Shown here one piece after another: positions 1 through 5,712 of a stretch of 5,712 bases of DNA. Below the pieces are notes generated by a model, which saw nothing but the letters and a program-made list of their open reading frames with translations, was not told the origin of the DNA and searched no databases. The translations under genes were made by a program, and so were the position numbers. The DNA is taken from the NCBI GenBank assembly GCA_030446525.1, contig JAUJNC010000233.1, positions 1-5,712 of the forward strand. The letters run 5' to 3'. Each line of letters opens with the position of its first letter. Position 1 is the first letter of the stretch. Source of the DNA: Armatimonadaceae bacterium (GTDB lineage Bacteria > Armatimonadota > Armatimonadia > Armatimonadales > Armatimonadaceae).

Positions 1-2
1 TG

Positions 3-911
3 CCGCAACAAGGAACGCAAACTTTCAAGATCATCGTTGCTCAGGCGGAGCACGGCAGCGACATCAACGCCGAAGAGCACGGCGCGGCGGGCGAAACGCA
101 CGCGGCCGCCGGACACGGCGGCGGCGAGCACACGCAGAACCCGCTCGCCCACCACTCGTCCTGGTATTTCACGGCCATGGGCGCGATCGTCGTGGTGGTG
201 CTGGTGTCGCTCGCGGTCGCCGCCACGCGCGGGCTGACGCGGATACCCCGCGGCAAGATGCAGTCGCTGGCGGAGGTGGCCGTGGAGGGGCTGGGCAACT
301 TCACCCGACAGGCCATCGGGCCCGGCGGCGAACGGTTCACGCCGCTCGTGGCGACCATCTTCCTGTTCGTGCTGTTCTCCAACCTGCTGGGCGTGCTGCC
401 CTCCGTGTTCGGCAGGACCGGGGACGGCGTGGGGCACCTGCTGCCCGCGCCCACCGCCAACCTTTCGATGACCATCGCGCTCGCCCTGGTCGTCTTTATC
501 ACCGTGCAGGGCGCCGGCATCCGCGCCAACGGCGTCGGGGGGCACCTGAAGCACCTGGCGGGACCGGTGCCCGCCCTGTCGCCGCTGATGTTCCCCCTCG
601 AGCTGATCGGCGAGATCGCCAAGCCGCTGTCGCTCTCGATCCGGCTTTTCGGCAACATCTTCGGCGAGGAGACGGTCATCGCCGTGCTGGTTGGCCTGGC
701 CGTGTCCGCGCTCCCCTTGTTCCTGCCGATCCCGTTTCAGTTCCCGATGCTGCTCTTCGGCATCTTCACGGCCCTGGTCCAGGCGGGCGTGTTCACCATC
801 CTGACCTGCGCCTACATCTCGCTGTCGCTGGGTGAGCACTCGGAGCACGCCGAGCATCACGACGAGACGCACGAAGAGCAGCTCTTTGCCCGCGAGGCGG
901 TGGTGCCTTAA
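3..911 (+). CDS. atpB: F1Fo ATP synthase subunit a (5' end outside window)
   Basis: Subunit a is the membrane stator of the Fo motor and forms the two half-channels that carry ions to and from the c-ring. The frame is open from base 3 with no ATG, GTG or TTG before the ATG at 177. That ATG falls inside the first membrane helix (visible residues about 54-76), so the true start is probably left of the window. The essential arginine lies in SIRLFGN at visible residue 214 (codon 642-644), close to Arg210 of E. coli, so little is missing. The Glu219 equivalent is present (GEE), as is the conserved Gln of the last helix (codon 780-782). The position of E. coli His245 is Gly. Both ends are His-rich: 7 His in visible residues 17-51 and 5 in the last 26. 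It is first of the visible atp genes, and atpE starts 60 bases on. The family call is secure; only the start is unknown. Confidence 0.96.
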   Translation, partial: PQQGTQTFKIIVAQAEHGSDINAEEHGAAGETHAAAGHGGGEHTQNPLAHHSSWYFTAMGAIVVVVLVSLAVAATRGLTRIPRGKMQSLAEVAVEGLGNFTRQAIGPGGERFTPLVATIFLFVLFSNLLGVLPSVFGRTGDGVGHLLPAPTANLSMTIALALVVFITVQGAGIRANGVGGHLKHLAGPVPALSPLMFPLELIGEIAKPLSLSIRLFGNIFGEETVIAVLVGLAVSALPLFLPIPFQFPMLLFGIFTALVQAGVFTILTCAYISLSLGEHSEHAEHHDETHEEQLFAREAVVP

Positions 912-954
912 AACCCGCCGCCGGCTTTTGCATCGTTATCAACAAAACCGAAAA

Positions 955-960
955 GGGAGG
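955..960 (+). promoter_or_regulatory. Ribosome binding site of atpE
   Basis: GGGAGG lies 11 bases before the ATG at 972 and is a near-perfect Shine-Dalgarno core. It supports that ATG as the start and is one of the two best sites in the visible operon, as expected for the subunit needed in most copies. Confidence 0.7.
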
Positions 961-971
961 TTGTTAGTCGT

Positions 972-1280
972 ATGTTGTACTTAGGAATGCTCGGCCTCGC
1001 GCTGGCACTCGGCCTGCCGATCGCCGCCTTCGGCGGCGCTCTGGGTCAGGGGCGCGCCGCCGCGGCGGCGCTGGAAGGTATCGCCCGCCAGCCCGAGGCG
1101 GCGGGGCGCATCCAGACGGCGATGATCATCGCCCTGGCGCTCATCGAGTCGCTCGTCATCTACGCCCTGCTGTCGTTCTTCCTTCTGAACGGCAAGGTTC
1201 CCGCCATCACCGCGGCGCAGGCCGTTCAGATGGCCCAGCCCGCCGGGGCCGCCGGGGCCGCCGCGCCCCTCGGGGAGTAG
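972..1280 (+). CDS. atpE: F1Fo ATP synthase subunit c (proteolipid, with long C-terminal tail)
   Basis: Subunit c forms the rotating ring in the membrane that carries ions past subunit a. The 102 residues make a helical hairpin: helix 1 about 3-27, polar loop with Arg39-Gln40-Pro41, helix 2 about 49-72. The ion-binding carboxylate is Glu59 in ALIESLVIY. Gln26, Ser60 and Tyr64 sit where Na+-binding rings such as that of Ilyobacter have Gln32, Ser66 and Tyr70, but the Thr67 position is Leu61, so proton use remains more likely. The helix-1 packing motif is A19-x-G21-x-A23-x-G25-x-G27, with Ala replacing two of the usual Gly. Residues 73-102 form an Ala/Gly/Pro-rich tail that most c subunits (about 70-90 residues) lack. 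The start is supported by GGGAGG upstream. A 140-base spacer with a hairpin separates it from atpF. Confidence 0.97.
   Translation: MLYLGMLGLALALGLPIAAFGGALGQGRAAAAALEGIARQPEAAGRIQTAMIIALALIESLVIYALLSFFLLNGKVPAITAAQAVQMAQPAGAAGAAAPLGE
1242..1259 (+). repeat. Two-copy 9-bp tandem repeat in the atpE tail
   Basis: GCCGGGGCC occurs twice in tandem (1242-1250 and 1251-1259), in frame, encoding Ala-Gly-Ala twice (residues 91-96). It looks like a small in-frame duplication that lengthened the C-terminal tail of subunit c. Confidence 0.75.
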
Positions 1281-1293
1281 CGGATCTCCGCAA

Positions 1294-1324
1294 GGCGGGG
1301 CGCTGTCGGCTGAGGCGCCCCGCC
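1294..1324 (+). promoter_or_regulatory. Strong GC hairpin between atpE and atpF
   Basis: GGCGGGGCGC (1294-1303) and GCGCCCCGCC (1315-1324) are perfect 10-bp inverted complements around an 11-base loop, starting 13 bases after the atpE stop. No T-run follows (the next bases are CCCTCACC), so it is not a typical intrinsic terminator. Its place just after the c gene fits an mRNA-stabilising or processing element that would raise atpE relative to downstream genes. The structure is seen directly; the role is inferred. Confidence 0.6.
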
Positions 1325-1343
1325 CCCTCACCTTGCACAGCCA

Positions 1344-1363
1344 GCGCCTTTTCGAAAAAGCGC
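1344..1363 (+). repeat. Second, imperfect inverted repeat in the atpE-atpF spacer
   Basis: GCGC at 1344-1347 pairs with GCGC at 1360-1363, and TTTT at 1349-1352 with AAAA at 1355-1358, leaving one C/A mismatch (1348, 1359) and a tight TTCGAA centre. It is weaker than the hairpin at 1294-1324. Apart from these two structures I see nothing functional in 1281-1420. Confidence 0.35.
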
Positions 1364-1420
1364 CTTTCGGCCGGCCGCGGACGCGCCCGCCCGAAGGTTG
1401 GGACATAGGCATAGAAACGA

Positions 1421-1975
1421 ATGGGACTCCTCGAAGACCTTAACATAAACCCCGCCGCCATACTGGTGAACATCGTCGGGTTCCTGCTGCTGCTGGCGCT
1501 GCTGCGCCGCTTCCTGTTTCAGCCCGTGGGCAACCTGCTCGCGCAGCGCCAGCGGGATATCTCGGACACGTACGACCAGCTGGAGGCCGACCGGCGGCAG
1601 ATGGAGGCGCTCCGCGCCGACTACGAGCAGCGACTGACGGGCATCGAGGCCGAGGCGCGTGAGAAGATCCAGGGCGCGATCAAGGACGCCCAGTCGGCGC
1701 GCGACCAGATCATCCAGGAGGCGCACGTGCGCTCCCGGGAGATGATCACCCGCGCCGAGCAGGAGATCCAGCGCGAGCGCGACCAGGCGCTGATCACCCT
1801 GCGGCAGCAAGTGGTGGAGCTTGCGATGGGCGCGGCCACCAAGGTGATCGGCGATTCGCTCGACGAAACCCGCCAGCGGCGTCTGATCGACGATTTCATC
1901 GCGGGGAGCGTTTCCGGCAACGGCGCGGCGGCGTACACCGCGCCCGCCCCGACCGGGAACCCGGCCCAGGCGTAA
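1421..1975 (+). CDS. atpF: F1Fo ATP synthase subunit b (peripheral stalk)
   Basis: Subunit b anchors the peripheral stalk in the membrane and, as a dimer, holds the F1 head still against rotation. The 184 residues show a short N-terminus, one membrane helix (about 13-33, hydrophobic up to Arg29-Arg30) followed by the family-typical FQPVGNLL, then a long charged helix (about 45-150) rich in Glu, Arg, Gln and Ala, as expected for the right-handed coiled coil. The end (about 162-184) is a low-complexity Gly/Ala/Pro tail beyond the usual length of about 155-170. No second b-like gene (b') is visible, so a homodimer is likely. The ATG is preceded only by weak matches to a ribosome binding site. 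The stop is four bases before the atpH start, suggesting translational coupling. Confidence 0.95.
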   Translation: MGLLEDLNINPAAILVNIVGFLLLLALLRRFLFQPVGNLLAQRQRDISDTYDQLEADRRQMEALRADYEQRLTGIEAEAREKIQGAIKDAQSARDQIIQEAHVRSREMITRAEQEIQRERDQALITLRQQVVELAMGAATKVIGDSLDETRQRRLIDDFIAGSVSGNGAAAYTAPAPTGNPAQA

Positions 1976-1979
1976 AAAC

Positions 1980-2522
1980 ATGCGTGAAGAATCCGTGGCG
2001 CGGCGCTACGCCGCCGCGCTGTTCGAACAGGCCGGAAAAGCGGGCACGGTAGAGGCCGCGGCGGGGGAGCTGGCGCTCGCGGCCGAGACCGTGGCCTCCA
2101 GCGACCGACTGCGCGCGCTTCTTGCCCAGCCGCTGGTCACCCAGGAGCAGAAGACGCGGGCGCTCGAGAACGCGTTCGGAGACAGAGCTTCGCAGGCGAC
2201 CATGGCCTTCTTGCACCTGCTGGTGCACAAGCGGCGGATAAACCTGCTCCCCGAGGTCCAGGCAGCGTTCGCGCAGATGGTGCTCGATTATCGTAACATC
2301 GCCCATGCGACCGCCACCAGCGCCGTGCCGCTGACGCCCGAGCAGGTGGCGGCCCTGGAGAAATCCCTGGAGGCGCGCACGGGCAAGGACATCGAGCTCG
2401 AAACCGAGGTGGACCCCTCGCTGATCGGCGGCGTTCTGGTCCGCATCGGCGACACCGTGCTCGACGGCACCGTCCGGGGGAACCTGGAGCGCCTGCGCGA
2501 GCAACTTCTCGCGCGCAGATAA
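1980..2522 (+). CDS. atpH: F1Fo ATP synthase subunit delta
   Basis: Delta (the OSCP equivalent) links the top of the F1 head to the b-subunit stalk. The 180 residues have the family's usual length. The N-terminal helical domain (about 1-105) begins with the typical VARRYAAALFE, and the C-terminal domain carries the delta signature around DPSLIGGVLVRIGD (residues 145-158), followed by DGTVRGNLERL. The ATG lies four bases after the atpF stop and lacks a strong ribosome binding site, so it is probably translated by ribosomes finishing atpF. A hairpin and a purine-rich leader separate it from atpA. The F-H-A order is the common bacterial one. No anomalies are visible. Confidence 0.95.
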   Translation: MREESVARRYAAALFEQAGKAGTVEAAAGELALAAETVASSDRLRALLAQPLVTQEQKTRALENAFGDRASQATMAFLHLLVHKRRINLLPEVQAAFAQMVLDYRNIAHATATSAVPLTPEQVAALEKSLEARTGKDIELETEVDPSLIGGVLVRIGDTVLDGTVRGNLERLREQLLARR

Positions 2523-2524
2523 GG

Positions 2525-2554
2525 AAACCTCCCCCCCGCCTCGGAGGGGGGTTT
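2525..2554 (+). promoter_or_regulatory. Hairpin between atpH and atpA
   Basis: Starting two bases after the atpH stop, AAACC (2525-2529) pairs with GGTTT (2550-2554). The stem continues through a T/G wobble (2530-2549) and three C/G pairs, then after one C/A mismatch two more C/G pairs, with a six-base loop (2537-2542). Only TTT then AAAA follows, so full termination is unlikely. It could act as an mRNA-processing or 5'-stabilising structure, or a weak attenuator, upstream of atpA. The pairing is visible; the function is inferred. Confidence 0.5.
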
Positions 2555-2572
2555 AAAAGGAAAAGGAAAAAA
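2555..2572 (+). promoter_or_regulatory. Purine-only leader with two ribosome binding sites for atpA
   Basis: Two tandem AAAAGG units (2555-2560, 2561-2566) and an A6 run lie just before the GTG at 2575. The second AGG ends eight bases before the start, a good distance. The stretch is unstructured and A-rich in an otherwise GC-rich region, which favours strong initiation and supports GTG as the start. Confidence 0.65.
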
Positions 2573-2574
2573 CA

Positions 2575-4081
<1,507 letters not shown>

Positions 4082-4083
<2 letters not shown>

Positions 4084-4100
4084 CAGCGCAAAACAGCGCA
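4082..4100 (+). repeat. 9-bp direct repeat at the atpA stop codon
   Basis: AACAGCGCA occurs at 4082-4090 and again at 4092-4100, with the first copy overlapping the last two bases of the TAA stop. It is probably a small slippage duplication in the non-coding spacer, with no evident function. Confidence 0.4.
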
Positions 4101-4115
4101 GCGGCTTATCTGCAG

Positions 4116-4156
4116 GGGCACGGCATCACCCATTTCCGGTTGATGCCGTGCCCTTT
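4116..4156. terminator. Terminator-like hairpin between convergent atpA and nagA
   Basis: GGGCACGGCATCA (4116-4128) and TGATGCCGTGCCC (4141-4153) form a perfect 13-bp stem with a 12-base loop. It lies 33 bases after the atpA stop and 5 bases beyond the nagA stop on the opposite strand. On the + strand it is followed by TTT then ACTAT, a short T-run. On the - strand no T-run follows. It probably ends the atp transcript and may block or protect the 3' end of the nagA transcript too. Confidence 0.72.
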
Positions 4157-4157
4157 A

Positions 4158-5327
4158 CTATCGCCGGTAGACAGGGCGGCCGGCGATGAACGTCGCCTGC
4201 ACCGTCAGGTCGTCGTCCACCAGGACGAGGTCGGCATCGGCGCCGGGGGCGAGACGGCCCTTGCGGGACCAGCCCATCTGATCGGCGGCGTTGGTGGCGA
4301 CAAGGCGGGCGACGCCGGGCCAGTCGAGGTCCGCCCAGGCGCGGACGTTGGCGGCAGCGCGGTCGAGGGTGAGTACGGAGCCGGCCAGGGTGCCGTCGGC
4401 GAGGAGCGCCCTGCCGTGCGCGACGGTGACCGGGTTGCCGCCCAGGTCGTAGACGCCGGGATCGGCCCCGGCGCCGGCCATGGCGTCGGTGATGAGGAGG
4501 ACGCCGCCCGCCCCTTTGGCCCGCACAATCAGGCGCACGACCGGCGGCGCCACGTGGTGGCCGTCGGCGATCACCTCGACGCGGGCGCGGTCGTCGGCGA
4601 GCAGCACGCCGATCGGGCCGGGCTTCCGGTGGTGCAGCGGCGGCATCGCGTTGAACAGGTGCGTGCCGTGCCGCGCGCCCCACGACAGGGCGGCTTCCGT
4701 CTGCCCGGCGTCCGCGTCCGTATGGCCGAGGGAGACGACGACCCCGGCCGCGCGGGCGGCGGCGATCAGCGCCTGGGCGCCGGGACGTTCGGGCGCGATC
4801 GTCATCAGCTTCATGGCCCCACCCGCCGCATCCAGCCAGCCGGCGAACTCCTCCGGGGCGGGATCGCGCACGAAAGCGACGGGCTGCGCGCCGGCGCGGG
4901 TGGGGCAGAGGTACGGGCCTTCCAGATGGACGCCGAGCACCTGCGCGCCGTCCGGGCAGAAGGCCGCGCCCGCCTCCCACGCGGCGCGGGCATTCTTCAA
5001 AGCGGCGGTGATCCGCTCCCGGCTCTGGGTGATGGTGGTCGCGAGCAGACCGGTGGTCCCGTGACGGGCATGGGTGCGGCAGATCGTGCGCAGCGCGTCC
5101 GGGGTGGCGTCCATCGTGTCCACGCCGCCGCCGCCGTGGATGTGGACATCCAGGAAGCCGGGGAGCGCCGTCAAGCCGCGCGCATCGATGATGTCGGCGC
5201 TTTCCGGAAGAATGCGGACGCGGGTGGCAGGGCGCACTTCGGCGATGCGCGTCCCTTCCACAAGCAGGGCACCACCCTCGAAGACAGCGTCGGGAGTGAC
5301 GACGCGCGCCCCGGTGATGGCGATCAT
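4158..5327 (-). CDS. nagA: N-acetylglucosamine-6-phosphate deacetylase
   Basis: This cytoplasmic enzyme of the amidohydrolase superfamily removes acetate from GlcNAc-6-phosphate to give glucosamine-6-phosphate, in amino-sugar use and cell-wall recycling. From the ATG at 5327 it has 389 residues. Metal and active-site residues are in place: His62-x-His64 in LDVHIHGGGG, Glu136 in HLEGP, His202 in SLGHTDA, His223 in GTHLFNAM, His258 in ADGHHV, and the catalytic Asp281 in LITDAMAG. The HxH motif, absent in E. coli (QLN), suggests a two-metal form as in Bacillus subtilis. An in-frame ATG at 5360 adds 11 residues, but the 5327 start gives the family-typical MIAITGARVV and an ATGA overlap with the tatC stop. 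No ribosome binding site is seen at either, so coupling is likely. No nagB or sugar transporter is visible nearby. Confidence 0.93.
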   Translation of the reverse strand: MIAITGARVVTPDAVFEGGALLVEGTRIAEVRPATRVRILPESADIIDARGLTALPGFLDVHIHGGGGVDTMDATPDALRTICRTHARHGTTGLLATTITQSRERITAALKNARAAWEAGAAFCPDGAQVLGVHLEGPYLCPTRAGAQPVAFVRDPAPEEFAGWLDAAGGAMKLMTIAPERPGAQALIAAARAAGVVVSLGHTDADAGQTEAALSWGARHGTHLFNAMPPLHHRKPGPIGVLLADDRARVEVIADGHHVAPPVVRLIVRAKGAGGVLLITDAMAGAGADPGVYDLGGNPVTVAHGRALLADGTLAGSVLTLDRAAANVRAWADLDWPGVARLVATNAADQMGWSRKGRLAPGADADLVLVDDDLTVQATFIAGRPVYRR

Positions 5328-5712
5328 GAGGGCCGCGTCGCGCCCCAGCTGGTCCGCCATAGCCAGTAGCCGACGGCCGCGAGCAGGCCCACGGGGGTCA
5401 GGGCGACCAGCAGCATCGTGGCGAACGACAGCGAGCGCGTGCCGTCCGGCTTCGGCTCGAAGGCGCGCACCAGGACGATGGAGATGGCATAAAGCCCGCC
5501 CATCGGGACCGCCATCATCATCATTGTCAGCGGGTCGTTCGAGGGGGTCAACACAGCCGACACCGCCGAAACAAGGACAATGGCGTAGCGCCAGTACTTC
5601 GTCATTATGTCCGCATTGATAATGCCGACGCGCGCCAGGAATAACAAGAGAATAGGAAGCTGGAACGCCACCCCGAACGCCAGCAATATCTTGACAGTAA
5701 GCAGGATGTACT
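5324..5712 (-). CDS. tatC: Sec-independent (twin-arginine) translocase TatC, C-terminal part
   Basis: TatC is the membrane receptor of the Tat pathway and binds twin-arginine signal peptides of folded exported proteins. The window cuts off the N-terminal half; about 129 residues remain. Visible segments match family helices 4 to 6: LLAFGVAFQLPILLLFLARVG, then KYWRYAIVLVSAVSAVLTP, then, after SNDPLT, a helix with four Met in a row and AVPMGGLYAISIVLV. The LTPSNDPLT turn and the FGVAFQLP motif are diagnostic. The common Glu after LY is Ala here. After a polar linker (EPKPDGTR) comes a further hydrophobic stretch (5357-5425, ending GYWLW), which a six-helix TatC would not have. The start lies beyond the right edge. 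The TGA stop (5326-5324) overlaps the nagA ATG, so the two are co-transcribed. tatA/tatB are not visible. Confidence 0.92.
   Translation of the reverse strand, partial: YILLTVKILLAFGVAFQLPILLLFLARVGIINADIMTKYWRYAIVLVSAVSAVLTPSNDPLTMMMMAVPMGGLYAISIVLVRAFEPKPDGTRSLSFATMLLVALTPVGLLAAVGYWLWRTSWGATRPS

Noticed and set aside
177..179. ATG at 177 as the start of atpB
   Set aside because: It would remove half of the first membrane helix and the N-terminal segment. The upstream frame is open and has sensible composition, and Arg214 numbering fits a start just outside the window.
41..679. Open frames opposite atpB (41-679, - strand) and opposite atpE/atpF (1328-1981, - strand)
   Set aside because: Both lie entirely antisense to clear atp genes, with no recognisable domain and compositions typical of shadow frames.
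912..971. Possible hidden element in the atpB-atpE spacer
   Set aside because: Apart from the atpE ribosome binding site, the 60 bases show no convincing inverted repeat, promoter or reading frame.
4881..4923. Gln148 in NagA where E. coli has His143 after HLEGP
   Set aside because: A GAQP version is, as I recall, common in Gram-positive NagA, so this is a normal family variant and not a lost active-site residue.
5358..5360. ATG at 5360 as the nagA start
   Set aside because: It gives a 37-base overlap with tatC and an 11-residue extension not typical of the family. The ATGA start at 5327 matches the normal N-terminus.
4140..5369. 409-codon open frame on the + strand opposite nagA
   Set aside because: Its product is Gly/Arg/Ala/Asp-rich with no family motif, while the - strand carries a complete NagA with all metal ligands. 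Long antisense frames are expected in GC-rich genes.
5691..5696. TTGACA resembling a -35 promoter box on the + strand
   Set aside because: It lies inside the tatC coding region, and too little sequence follows to see a convincing -10 box before the window ends.

Overview
The window is a G+C-rich bacterial chromosome segment (about two thirds G+C by eye, strongly G/C-biased third codon positions). It carries two convergent gene groups. On the + strand is the left part of an F1Fo ATP synthase operon in the order atpB (a), atpE (c), atpF (b), atpH (delta), atpA (alpha). On the - strand is a pair transcribed leftward, tatC then nagA. The two groups end against each other at about 4084-4157, across a strong perfect hairpin. 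All coding regions are housekeeping families. I see no mobile element, CRISPR array, RNA gene or defence-type module.

Region by region: 3-911 is atpB, cut off at its 5' end by the window edge. 972-1280 is atpE, preceded by a good ribosome binding site. 1281-1420 is a non-coding spacer with a strong GC hairpin. 1421-1975 is atpF and 1980-2522 is atpH, almost abutting. 2523-2574 holds a second hairpin followed by a purine-only leader. 2575-4083 is atpA, with a GTG start. 4084-4157 is the convergent intergenic region with the terminator-like hairpin. 4158-5327 is nagA (-), and 5324-5712 is the C-terminal part of tatC (-), cut by the right edge.

The Fo genes (a, c, b) make the membrane ion channel, the c-ring and the peripheral stalk. 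Delta joins the stalk to the F1 head, and alpha is the non-catalytic head subunit. What is missing is notable. In most bacteria gamma, beta and epsilon (atpG, atpD, atpC) follow atpA, but here the operon stops after atpA, so those genes must lie elsewhere. The two hairpins fall beside the genes needed in most copies (after atpE, before atpA), which suggests expression tuning. TatC is the core of the twin-arginine protein exporter, and NagA deacetylates GlcNAc-6-phosphate. Their ATGA overlap implies co-translation but no obvious shared function.

The phylum cannot be named from this window. The c-subunit second helix resembles, from memory, that of delta-proteobacteria such as Geobacter. NagA (HxH, GAQP) resembles Gram-positive-type enzymes. 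The truncated operon argues against the common model phyla. No clearly new system is present. The most unusual points are the split operon, the long Ala/Gly-rich tail on subunit c, the His-rich ends of subunit a, the intergenic hairpins and an extra hydrophobic segment at the end of TatC.
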